From Laetiporus sulphureus 93-53 (Eukaryota > Basidiomycota > Agaricomycetes > Polyporales > Laetiporaceae), in assembly GCF_001632365.1 (NCBI RefSeq), contig NW_024468572.1:157290-175710 (forward strand): a DNA stretch of 18,421 bases, in the 5' to 3' direction. The position numbers and the translations under genes were made by a program. Below are positions 7,181-18,421 of this stretch, piece after piece (the first letter of the stretch is position 1; each line of letters starts with the position of its first letter). The notes under the pieces are model-generated. The model was not told the DNA's origin. It was given only the letters and a program-made list of their open reading frames with translations, and did no database searches.

Positions 7181-8139
7181 ACCAAGCGATGGCTGAAATG
7201 CATTGCAAGGCGGTACCTGGAAACGGAGTGGGCGAGTAGGCTCATAAATCAGCCTTCGTACAGGAAGACAGTAGTCATTCCTTATACTCAGTGGACGAGT
7301 ACGGAAGGGCGGAAATCATATAAGTACACACCTGTATTACTGTAGTCCCCAGTCGTTTGTGGCCCTAACCAGCCTCTCACTCCTTTGCACCCATGAGATG
7401 GGAAGGTGACAGCTGGATAACACCAGAGCTGCACCTTCATTTCCTAGAAGAAGAATAGTTCATTGGGATTGGTAGGAAAACCTAGGTTTGGTCTCATTGC
7501 ACGGCATTCACTGGCAGACACTAGTGGAAGCTTATAAGTAAACTTCTGACAATGAAGGTGGGTAAGCAACTTCTCACGACGCACTTTTACAAGCCTAACA
7601 ACTGCCGCATGTGTGTTAAATACTATTATGAAATCGTGAACAGAGTTCGTTCTGGGAGCCGATGCCGGCGTGGATACTCAAGAGGTACGAGGGCTCCATT
7701 TTGACTCGATATGCATATGAGCGCCAAAAATGGTGCATGCGATTCATACAGCCACATAAAAACTGTCATTTTCCATGTCAACATCCGTTGAGTCTGTGTC
7801 GCTAATTGCTGAATGAAGGCATCAAGTTCAAAGCTCAAAGCTCAAAAGAGCATCCTTGTGGGTCATGAATGTGTCATGACACCCGTGACACTAAATGTGA
7901 TGTGATGCGTAAGCGCTCCTGGCAGGAACGCGGTAGCAGGTTCAAAACTTCGAGAAGTCTACGTGCCTGGTGAGACATTTGTAGTGTTTCAACGTTCTTG
8001 AATCATCGGGATCCAAGATCCGCGGATTTGTTCAATATTCTGACCGGCGACGGATACTGCACCGTGGCTGCGTTTGTTGGGCCAAATATTCGATATCGAT
8101 GACCTTTCTGTTGCAAGCAAATCGACACATAGGCGTAAA

Positions 8140-8551
8140 CATCAGGAAAATGTCACTTTTTCTTTTTTGCTTCTTTTTATACCTTTTCCTTACAAAAAAG
8201 GCGGAAAAGAAAATAATGTAGAAAAAAGCGTGAGGATCGGCTTGAATAAGCCTTATCTGCTTCTTTTTGAGCGTGCTTTCTGATCAGAAAGTTTGTGAAA
8301 AGTCCGTTCAAGGACAAAAGGTTAGAGAATCTGCCTTTGGAATTTCCTGATAGGCTTCCGGGCTTTTGTTCCTTTAATGGACTTGATGACAACTTTTTGG
8401 GCAAATCAGTGTTGCCAAGCGTCGTCAAGGCCATGAGAAAGTGAGGAATCAGCCGATTCTCACGCTGTTTCTACATTGTTCTCTTTTCTGCCTTTTTTGT
8501 AAGAAAAAGGTACCAAAAGAAGCAAAAAAGAAAAGTGACGTTTTCCTGATG
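8140..8551. mobile_element. Foldback element with inverted repeats of about 100 bp
   Basis: The left arm (8140 to about 8243) and right arm (about 8451-8551) are inverted copies, roughly 90% identical by eye, starting CATCAGGAAAA at the outer ends. The arms are T/A-rich with runs such as TTTCTTTTTTGC. About 207 bp lie between them. A clear target duplication is not visible (only AA flanks both ends), so the superfamily is open: a MULE-like or other foldback element is possible. The interior contains a 57-residue open frame and the palindrome TTTCTGATCAGAAA (8277-8290). Confidence 0.75.
8271..8444 (+). pseudogene. Possible captured gene fragment inside the foldback element
   Basis: The plus strand is open for 57 codons between two stops, from just inside the left arm to TGA at 8442-8444 just before the right arm. 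The translation looks protein-like, with basic, Pro and acidic segments in order (KSPFKDKRLENLPLEFPD, then FNGLDDNFLG, then SVVKAMRK). No ATG starts it, and I do not recognise it. The reverse frame is also open here and one of the two must be a shadow. Capture of a host gene piece is an inference from the position between long inverted repeats. Confidence 0.3.
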
Positions 8552-9217
8552 AATGGAATCACAGCACGGACGTGGCCCATATGGCTGGAGGAGGCAGGCA
8601 GACGCCCATGATCGACCTCCTCGCCCCGAACCTTCACTCCATCAACACCAACGTCGACAAGCATGACGACCTCACTGAAAGCCATTCTTTCACATCATTC
8701 TTCTTGCCTTAAATTCTCAAAATATATCGCTTGGCCAGGCTCGCAAGGGAGGTGTCAGAATTCCTTTCCTGTCTTGGACATCGCGCCACTCAGAAGTGTA
8801 ATTGGTTCAAGAACGGGAAGCTGTTTAAGGCCAAGGAATGCTGTGAAGCCTGGTGCATGAAGTTCTGCATGAACGTCGGAGGAGTCCCTCTCTCCCAAAC
8901 CCTCCAGGGGCTTGGTGGTTAGTCATTGCATATTTGTTGCAATGCTCACAGCTTTTTCTGATCCGAATTTTTATTCTTATCTACGATCCTGCCGTGTGTA
9001 CCCAAAATTTCTTTCAAGTCATATTGTAAGCTAGGTAAATCCAACTGAAGTGCACTTTTTTGCAAATCCGACGCGCATCAGCACTGCGCCTTCCGAAAAA
9101 ACAGCCGGGACTGCTGTGCCAGTTCTCTCCCAAACGGGGACCAATTGAACAGAAACATCGATCTATCATAGAGCATCCACGCATTGCAACGACATACAAT
9201 CACACCAACATTGCCCT
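8552..9217 (+). other. Non-coding or relic region with a small Cys-containing ORF (8731-8922)
   Basis: No complete gene is visible between the foldback element and the 3' end of PRP43. Two plus-strand stretches look weakly protein-like: about 8590-8710 (contains MIDLLAPNLHSINTNV) and 8731-8922, a frame starting at TTG with a C-C-E-A-W-C-M-K-F-C cluster. They are in different frames with a stop between them and no good splice donor, so a decayed gene is possible. The last 295 bp before PRP43 hold its 3' flank and nothing else I can name. Confidence 0.3.
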
Positions 9218-12042
<2,825 letters not shown>

Positions 12043-12283
12043 GACAAACGTTGGCGAAGACAGGGAAGAGAGGAGGAGAAGAATGCCCGCAGAGATAGAA
12101 GGACGATTGTGGCGGATGAGCCAAATGTGGTCGTGCTCAGCGCTAATGCGTCAATTGTCTCGTGACCAACATCCAACGCGTTAGCTTCTGTCACGCTCCC
12201 AGCTTGCGGCGTCACCGAATCATCATGATGTGCACTTGAACGCGCGGCTTCAATGTTGTTAAGTCCACAATGTCTGACGATCA
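12043..12283 (-). other. Upstream flank of PRP43
   Basis: About 240 bp separate the PRP43 start codon from repeat copy 2. The coding strand near the start is pyrimidine-rich (12055-12085, TTCTTCTCCTCCTCTC type), as fungal 5' untranslated regions often are. No TATA box is evident. Open frames here are shadows. Confidence 0.35.
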
Positions 12284-12393
12284 TCAACAGCCTATCACTG
12301 GTGACAAGTGCAGAGAGTCTTGCATGGCTAGAGAGCAATGCCCAGCTACAACACTCCACGCAGTGTAAACAGGCTCGGATACCATCAACGGTG

Positions 12394-12588
12394 CTAGAAC
12401 GCATAATGACATTCTCCATCGTCGCTATCGAGATGCATCTGGCTCTGTTTTAAGGTGAGCTCTTTGATCTGTGTCTGAACGGCACATCGGCAGGGAGCAT
12501 CAGCGCCATGAATATCCGCTTTTTGACTAGACCCCAGCCTCTCGAGCTTCACGATTTCTTTAACTGAGCATATCCTTAACTCCTTCAC
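12394..12588 (-). pseudogene. C-terminal relic of the repeat-encoded protein, copy 2
   Basis: The minus-strand frame starts from a GTG, not an ATG, and ends TAG at 12396-12394. Its last 25 residues align with copy 1 without gaps: 14 of 25 are identical by my count, many others are conservative (K/E, D/E, I/L), and both end in D-S-x-D-G-E-x-H-Y-A-F-stop. Upstream the alignment continues only with frameshifts. The protein family is not recognised. Confidence 0.45.
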
Positions 12589-12687
12589 GGTCTCTCCCGC
12601 ATTACCCTCCCATCACTCTGACGCCTGTTTTCCTGCGTGTTCGCTCTCCTGACCACCCTGCAATATTCGATACCGGCCAGCTCCAAG

Positions 12688-12931
12688 CACGGCAGACATG
12701 ACGCGATTTATAAATGTGGAAAATCATGTGGGAATGTCAGCTGATGTCTTACATTTGTGGCAAAGCTTTGCCAATTTAGCATTTAAACAGCAAATAGTGC
12801 ACATTCACAGCCAAAGTGAAACATTTTCAACATGAAATGCCATGGTTGCAAATATTTGTCGCATGTGTAAGAAATCAGTCGACATTCACACACAATTTCT
12901 CACATTGATAAATCGCATCATGTCTGCCGTG
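12688..12931. mobile_element. MITE with 25-bp terminal inverted repeats, CACTA-like
   Basis: The ends are near-perfect inverted repeats: CACGGCAGACATGACGCGAT at the left and the complement with one change at the right, continuing to about 24-25 bp. The element is 244 bp long and flanked on both sides by AAG, a candidate 3-bp target duplication. Ends starting CAC plus a 3-bp duplication fit the CACTA (EnSpm) type. Subterminal ACATTCACA repeats (about 12800 and 12884) and a 14-bp palindrome GGCAAAGCTTTGCC (near 12758-12771) support a transposon. No transposase is encoded. Repeat copy 1 lacks it, giving an empty site. Confidence 0.8.
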
Positions 12932-13159
12932 AAGTCTGCATCATTGAGCTGCGAAATTCGAATGTGTCATGACATGTGTGACACAATTATGTGATGGGAT
13001 GCGTAGGCGCTCCTGAACATCGTGTCGCACTGTGGCAGGTGTGGCTTGAATGGATCTTTATAAGACATGGACGTTCAAAGAAGACGAAATCTGACGACAT
13101 GGCATAAAATGTTAGCGTCATCGACATGTTGTAATGAACTGACCATTTATGGCTGGCGG

Positions 13160-13722
13160 GCTCGTGCTAAGGCTCCAACTATTTATACTATTTACACTCC
13201 TGAGGTGTAAATAAATAGTATATAGTAAACAGTTGGTATATATGTAGTATAAACAGTTTATATAAAGTTTATATAGTTTTTTTGTCCCATCTCTTAGTGG
13301 ACTTCTACTCAACTGTGAGCAGCCTCTGTGATTGTTGGGACCCTTAAGGAGCTGGGTGCATCAACACACACATGATAGTGAGCAGAAAACAAGCATTCAA
13401 CTTCAACACTTGCACCACGAATGACAAGAAAATCTCATGTCATACAAAAAATAACAAGAAACTCATGTTCATGAGTCTATATGATGATCAACTGTCAGTG
13501 GTGGCTTCTATCAAACACTATGACTTTCAACTGGCTCACTGTTGCACTGTCAAATCTATCAATTGTGCACTCAATAGCCTCATGTCATCATAAAACTATT
13601 TATACTATATATAAACATCTATTTACTATATACAGCCCAACCTGTAAATAAACAGATATAGTAAACAGTTAAAACTATTTAACATAGTATATAGATAGAA
13701 ATGTTGGAGCCTTAGCTCGTGC
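13160..13722. mobile_element. hAT-like MITE with 8-bp target-site duplication
   Basis: The element proper is 13168-13714 (547 bp). Its ends are perfect 12-bp inverted repeats, TAAGGCTCCAAC and GTTGGAGCCTTA, and both are flanked by the same octamer GCTCGTGC (13160-13167 and 13715-13722). An 8-bp duplication is the hallmark of hAT transposons. The first and last 100 bp are A/T-rich and carry repeated subterminal motifs (ACTATTTATACTAT near 13178 and 13593; AGTAAACAGTT near 13225 and 13659), possible transposase binding sites. No transposase is present; a 73-codon frame in the middle has no support. Confidence 0.85.
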
Positions 13723-15110
13723 CGTGTCTGAGAGTCAAATCGCGTAAGAACGTCTCTCATAACTTCTCCGTCCCTGCCATCATTTCTGCTATATGCTGCA
13801 ATGGTTCATATCCTCTGCATTCTTGAGCTCTCCGGCGATCCAAGACGCGTGCTGAACCTTCACGATGACGGATTAACCATCAGCTGGATGGTGTAGATGC
13901 GGCAGATACGTAGTCATGGTGTGCACAACTCACCTCTCGTGAAATCCAGGTGTCAAAGTCGACGCATGTATGCAATCATGGCGGCGTTCAAGCTAGGCCG
14001 AATAAGCCTCATAGCAAGTTCTTATGCATAAACAGAGACCACGTCGGATTATCTTGAACTTGCTAGGAACAATTCAGCTTGAATTACTCCAGTCATGACA
14101 ACACACAAAATCGGATCATGAGACGATGACATACACTAGTAGCATCGAGCAATTACAAAGACACGGTAGGGGCGCCGCATTCCGCCGCGCGTCTTACCAG
14201 GTCTTAGCACCGTACGGCATAAAGTTTTGTGTTCATCATCATCTGGTCCTTCAATTAGTTAGCATAAGCGGTGCTGCTCGTTACTGACTTGAACTGGCGG
14301 AAACCACGCATTCACAAAGACTTGCGGTTTACACGAGTACGTAGTTGTTATATACTCCTTGGTGAGCTGCTAAAGTGAAATCGGCAGTGGTCGAGTGTAT
14401 TGCAGCAGCGGCAAGTACATGCAGATATGGTATGGTCGCGGACACGATGGGCGGAACTTCCATATGCTCATTCCTTCCTGCAGCCTGGTGCATAGTCATT
14501 GATCTCGGCATCCCTTCGATCCTCTTTCGCGGCCAGTGTCTGTGACGTCGCTTTCGACTGTGTTCTGCATCCATGTTTGCAGGTCATGCGTGCCGTCGCG
14601 GCTTCCAGGATGTCTTCAGAACGGCTCAGCAGTGAATTGCTCGGATGTCGCAAATTGTCCGTATTCCATCCGCCGCTGTGAGTCGGGTAAGCCTCGGACA
14701 AACCGTCGACCCATCACGGCTCTCTGGCATCTATGCCGTTAAAGCCATACGACAATTCTCCGAACGATTCAGGCCTGTCTGCGAACAGAGTGTGTCGTCG
14801 CAGGACGCATGTCACACAGTGGCCGCAGAACTATACTGGAAGCGTCGGCCTCCAAGGTAAGCATTGTCGGCCTCGTTATTCATGGCGAACACACACTGGC
14901 TTGGCTCACACAGCGGGCTTTTCACGGCCAAATCCCCTTCCGTCCTCATACAGCGGAACACGAAGCAGTGACGACCGCATGCTCGTCCTTGGTCACCGTT
15001 GACAACTGCTCGCGTGGGTGCGTGCCGCATGGACAGAAGTATAACAACCCATTGCTTGCTACCAGAAGTGGGTCGTCGAGCCTCTCTACTGCCCAGGTTC
15101 TCGCCTTCAC
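13723..15110. other. Intergenic region upstream of the esterase gene
   Basis: Nearly 1.4 kb without a convincing gene. Several short frames overlap on both strands between 14330 and 15030, none with recognisable domains or consistent splice sites. One plus-strand frame (14536-14742) has nine or ten Cys, but no signal peptide. The last 300 bp are the likely promoter region of the esterase. Confidence 0.4.
15039..15046 (+). promoter_or_regulatory. TATA-like element upstream of the esterase gene
   Basis: AGTATAAC lies about 66-73 bp before the proposed start codon, a plausible distance for a short fungal 5' leader. There is no other support. Confidence 0.3.
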
Positions 15111-15111
15111 G

Positions 15112-16196
15112 ATGCTTTCGCTCAAGGCAACCCTGAGCTTCGTGGCTCTGCTGCCCTTCGCCCTACTTGTTGCCGGCCAGACCAACCTCAGTGACATCCC
15201 CGCGTCGACGCTCTACCAGATCACCGACTTTGGTACGAACCCCAACAATGTGGCCATGTACGTCTACAAGCCTGCCCAAGTCGCAGCGAACCCGCCTTTG
15301 CTCGTCGCCATGCACTGTGGGTGCCTGCTGCTCAGTTGGGACTTGGCCTTGACGACTTGACAGACTGCACGGGCACGGCGGAGGCATACTACTCTGGTTC
15401 TAAGTTCGCCGAGCTCTCTGAGACGTACGGCTACCTCGTCCTCTACCCATCTTCCGTGAGCATCGTACTCTAGATGCCCACATACACTTCTCACCCATCA
15501 CACGTATATAGCCCCACTCCGGCACCTGCTGGGACGTCTCCTCCAACGAGACGCTCGCCCACAACGGCGGGAGCGACTCGCTCGGGATCGCCTCCGCCGC
15601 GCTGTTCGCCATCGAGTACTGGGGCGTCGACGCGAGCCGCGTCTTCGCCGTCGGCACGTCCTCGGGCGCGATGATGACGAGCGTGCTCGCGGGTGCATAC
15701 CCGGACATCTTCAGCGCGGGCGTCGTTGACTCTGGCGTCGCGGACGCGTGCTTCTGGCTCCCCGACGAGCCCGAGGACAGCTGGAACGCGCAGTGCGCCG
15801 AGGGCGAGCTGATTCTCACCGGTGAGGAATGGGCGCAGCGCGTATACAACGCGTACCCCGGCTACACGGGTGCGCGGCCGAAGATGCAGGTCTGGCATGG
15901 AACCGCGTGCGTACCGTAACCTAGTGCCTCCCCGCTCTCAGGCCAGTGATTGCTCATCGGCGTCCACCAGCGACACGACCGTCTACCCGCAGAACTTCTA
16001 CGAGTCCATCAAGCAGTGGACGACCGTCTTTGGGTACCCGACCACGCCGATCTCGAACGTCTCCGAGTCGTACCTCCCGAGCGGATACTCCAACTCGACT
16101 TATGGACCTATGTTCCAGGCAATCCTCGCGCAGGGCGTCGGCCACACCGTCCCCTTGTTCGAACAGCAGTATCTCGAGTTCATGGGGATTGCGTGA
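15112..16196 (+). CDS. Secreted carbohydrate esterase family 1 acetylxylan-esterase-like protein, 4 exons
   Basis: Enzymes of this type remove acetyl groups from xylan outside the cell during plant cell-wall decay. Exons are 15112-15316, 15364-15455, 15512-15906 and 15971-16196; introns are 47, 56 and 64 bp with GT-AG ends. The phases fit and give 918 nt, 305 residues. Residues 1-22 are a signal peptide (hydrophobic FVALLPFALLVA). The CE1/PHB-depolymerase fold is indicated by V-Y-K-P-A-Q early, V-A-M-H-Y-C-T-G-T near 65-73, Y-P-S-S-P-H-S-G-T-C-W-D near 96-107, nucleophile Ser149 in G-T-S-S-G, Asp232 in W-H-G-T-A-D, and His289 in G-V-G-H-T-V-P. There is no C-terminal CBM1 or Ser/Thr linker, so it would act without its own cellulose anchor. 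A feruloyl-esterase activity is the alternative within this family. The gene looks intact. Confidence 0.93.
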
Positions 16197-17384
16197 GGCG
16201 TTCCCTCCGCTAAGTCCTGAACGGCGCTGGTCTGAGTACCTGTTCTCGTGTCCGTTGTGTATTTCTTTGGCATACAATCGGAATACGAACCATCGGAGTT
16301 TCCTCCTGCACAATTGGAAGGATGGTGTGGACTGTGTGTCATTGGCTCGACAGAGCATGCTTGGCGGCATCGTCATCTCCGAGTCGGAATGCGATGAGGC
16401 TCGCGTCAACGAGACGAAGAGAAGTTCGGATATCAGTAGAACAAGAACTTGGCTGATTTCCAGTTCAACGTTCAGCGCTCGTTCAGCCTTGATTATTGCC
16501 ACAGCGACAACGCTGCCACTTGCTCGCACCTTCTCGGACTCGCATTCTGCCTGGAGGTGACAGCGAAGGACACGAAATGTTCTGCTTGAAAATACCGCTG
16601 GTGTCACTTAGTAATCTGCTCTGTCGCTGGAGCAAAAGACATGAAATGACGGACTCACTCTCAGAGCAAGGGAATGTGTCTGTGTGTGCATTTAATTTGA
16701 GTGACTGTATGCGTGACCTGTTCGTAGTTTCGGCGTCAAGGCATTCATTTGGCACATCGCCTGCGGGTCTGATGAGTCTATGTAGCATGTCCATGAACGG
16801 TGTTCTCGCTGAGCACATCAAAATGGCGCATTCGATCTGCACTCACAAGTCGTCGCGGTGAATGCGAGTCTGGTAAAGACTTTTTCCGACACATACCCTC
16901 AGACCTTGAAGCTTGATGCTGCGGTCGTTCGTGCTGATCACACTGTTGTGGATATCAGGACGTACACTTTGATAAGGCTGCAAATACACTCCGGTGAGCC
17001 GTTCTCGTTCTCACAACATTGCATTATTGAGCAGCATCAGCGCACTATGTGGTGCCCTCGCCGCCGGGAAACTGTGGTTCACACATGACATCGAGGGTGG
17101 GGGATTAGGACGCGCGAGCGTGGCAATGGCGATAAGCGTGGCCGACGGCAGAAGAGGTGGGTGAGACGACTCGCAACTATCGCGGCCATCGTGCATATAT
17201 GCGCCTGCTCCATTGGGCCACAGGGCGCACAGCGCTCGCGTCGGCGACCAAGAGAGGCAGCCCGGGCGCGGTCCGAGTGCTCGGTAGACGCCGGACGAAG
17301 CGCAGGTCGGCCAAATAGGGCACAACACTCCCGGCTCAATATAGGCCACCCGTCTTTTCCACTTCTGCTCAATATTCGCTCGCA
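16197..17384. other. Intergenic region between the esterase and the last gene
   Basis: About 1.2 kb without a gene I can support. Long open frames exist on both strands (for example minus 16607-15954, which overlaps the esterase 3' exon, and plus 16496-16861), but they show no domains and overlap one another. The first 200-300 bp are probably the 3' untranslated region of the esterase gene, and the last few hundred the promoter of the next. Confidence 0.4.
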
Positions 17385-18421
17385 ATGTTGCCACGGTCCA
17401 AGCTCACAAAGCGACTTGCCGCCGCCGCAAAAGTGAGGCAGTGTCGCCGCCTTTCCTCGTCCACGGCGGAGACAGGCGAGATCAAGCCAAAGCAGGCCAA
17501 AACTGCCGACCATGAGATTCGCGAGAAGGCACGCCGTATAAAAAAGGCAGAGCGAGATGAGCGTATGGATATCACCATGTCCATGACCCCGGTGAAAGAG
17601 TGAGCATGCTTGCAGTCGCTAGTAGAGCTACTCTTACGTGATACAGGTACATGGGAGGTTTCACCCGTCCGCGAGACCTTCGCATCTCGAACTGGTTCCC
17701 CGGCGGAGCCTACCTCGCCAAACGCAAGAAATACGAGCCGCCTCCGCCAGAGGCGTACACCTCGCACACCGTCTTCCTGCTCGAGACTCGCTATCCCGTT
17801 CGCCACGAGCTCGGTCGCAAGGACGCGATCGAGCACTTTGTCGGCGTCTGCCGCACCGGCGACTTTCCCGCCGTCCTTCGCAAGATGAACTCACTAAACA
17901 GCCCGAGCGAGGCGCGCCTCGCGATGGACAATGCTATCTGGCCATGGGTTCATCCAAAGGCAATCAAACGTCAGGTATGGTTGGAGAAGGGCGAGACCCT
18001 CCAGGAGACACTTGCACGCCTCGAGAAGGAGGACGAGGCGGCTGTGCAGGCGATGGTCGAATGGGAGGAGAAAAGGGAGCGTGAGAGGCCGATGGAGGAG
18101 GAGGAGGAGGAGCGACAGGCGCAGGAAGCGACATCCTCGCGCTACCAGCGAAATGGACTGCGCCATCCTGATGCACAGCGCTTCTTCAAGCGACAAGGCC
18201 AGGGCCGACAACCTGGGTCTCACGAGCTTGTCGCGACCGAGCTTCTCCATCCAGAGGGCAGCGATGGCCAGATGTCTCAACGGCGCATGTTCCACTTCTC
18301 CCTCCGGGCTGCCGCCGATGAGCCCGGGTTCGTCGTGGTCGCGTCCGCCAAAGCCGTCGCAGGACTCGGATGAGTCGACGGTGCCGACCTACTACGTCGA
18401 GCGCAAGAAGCAGCGCGAAGC
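17385..18421 (+). CDS. Probable mitochondrial protein of unknown function, 5' part, at least 2 exons
   Basis: Exon 1 (17385-17599) and exon 2 (from 17647) are joined by a 47-bp GT-AG intron and give ..T-P-V-K-E-Y-M-G-G-F-T-R-P... The first 30 residues are rich in Arg, Lys, Ala and Ser with no acidic residue (..RQCRRLSSST), as in mitochondrial presequences. The middle (about 73-175) looks like a compact domain with W-F-P-G-G-A-Y-L and R-Y-P-V-R-H-E-L. A long charged helix with a run of Glu (GAG repeats at 18093-18110) follows at about 180-240. I do not recognise the family; a mitoribosome-associated or other organelle protein is only a guess. The exon 2 frame meets TGA at 18371-18373 (313 residues), but the +1 frame is open to the window edge and looks coding there, so a further intron or a different end is likely. 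Confidence 0.6.

Larger units (their letters stand above)
6399..7921 (-). repeat. Diverged dispersed repeat, copy 1 (long form)
   Basis: Three blocks of this stretch recur in the same order and orientation at 12284-13015: 6399 to about 6790, 6808-6826, and 7867-7921. The last block is about 85% identical by eye and ends GCGCTCCTG in both copies. Copy 1 has about 1 kb (6827-7866) that copy 2 lacks. The palindrome GTGTCATGACAC (7871-7882) lies near one end. The minus strand of the shared part encodes the C-terminus of an unidentified protein. An old transposon or segmental duplication is likely, but no terminal inverted repeats were recognised. The part from about 7200 to 7860 shows no convincing gene. 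Confidence 0.6.
12284..13015 (-). repeat. Diverged dispersed repeat, copy 2 (short form, carries a MITE)
   Basis: This copy matches copy 1 in the blocks 12284 to about 12680, 12934-12952 and 12960-13015. It lacks the roughly 1 kb that copy 1 has between the second and third block, with the deletion junction at about 12953-12959. Between the first and second block it has gained the MITE at 12688-12931. It lies directly upstream of PRP43, so copies 1 and 2 flank the PRP43 locus in the same orientation. Confidence 0.6.

Noticed and set aside
7380..7460. Plus-strand peptide resembling a short W-x-T-P-E SANT-like motif
   Set aside because: It is one short match followed by stops, and the coding evidence in this repeat is on the other strand.
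13372..13593. 73-codon ORF inside the hAT-like MITE
   Set aside because: It has no similarity to a transposase and a low-complexity composition; non-autonomous elements often carry chance frames.
15954..16607. 217-codon minus-strand ORF antisense to the esterase 3' end
   Set aside because: Half of it is the antisense of a well-supported GC-rich exon; the other half has no recognisable motif.

Overview
The window looks like nuclear DNA of a filamentous basidiomycete, most likely a wood- or litter-decaying agaricomycete. The evidence is the short GT-AG introns (47-62 bp, one of 105 bp), a secreted CE1-type esterase, a PRP43/DHX15 helicase whose sequence resembles other fungal copies, and a dense layer of nested retrotransposons and non-autonomous DNA transposons. 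No bacterial operon, CRISPR array, rRNA or tRNA is visible.

Layout. Positions 1-3540 hold the 5' part of an LTR retrotransposon on the minus strand. It has an LTR at about 2950-3540 and three consecutive reading frames: ORF-A (no ATG), ORF-B, and ORF-C, a Ty3-like Gag that runs off the left edge. The element is inserted into an older, decayed LINE on the minus strand (3541 to about 5830), cutting its reverse transcriptase after the GIPQGSPLS motif. Positions 5861-6190 carry a Cys-rich minus-strand ORF that I cannot identify. Positions 6399-7921 are one copy of a diverged repeat whose second, internally deleted copy lies at 12284-13015. Both encode, on the minus strand, the same C-terminus of an unidentified protein. 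Between the two copies are a foldback element (8140-8551) and the one conserved housekeeping gene, PRP43 (12042 to 9218, minus strand, 10 exons, 755 codons, two neighbouring GC-AG introns).

The second repeat copy contains a CACTA-like MITE (12688-12931), and 150 bp beyond it is a hAT-like MITE with an 8-bp target duplication (13168-13714). After about 1.4 kb without a convincing gene comes a plus-strand secreted acetylxylan-esterase-like gene (15112-16196, four exons, 305 codons). After another 1.2 kb is the 5' part of a plus-strand gene for a probable mitochondrial protein (17385 to the right edge).

The host genes show no functional linkage. PRP43 acts in spliceosome disassembly and ribosome biogenesis, the esterase in cell-wall degradation, and the last gene is of unknown function. 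The most unusual feature is the leader of the LTR retrotransposon. About 965 nt between its TATA box and the ORF-B start codon contain one ATG on the coding strand, although a 233-codon ORF lies inside, and the ORF-B stop is separated by one base from the ORF-C start. This suggests non-AUG initiation or a spliced start, with leaky scanning and reinitiation. No function or novelty could be tested by database search.
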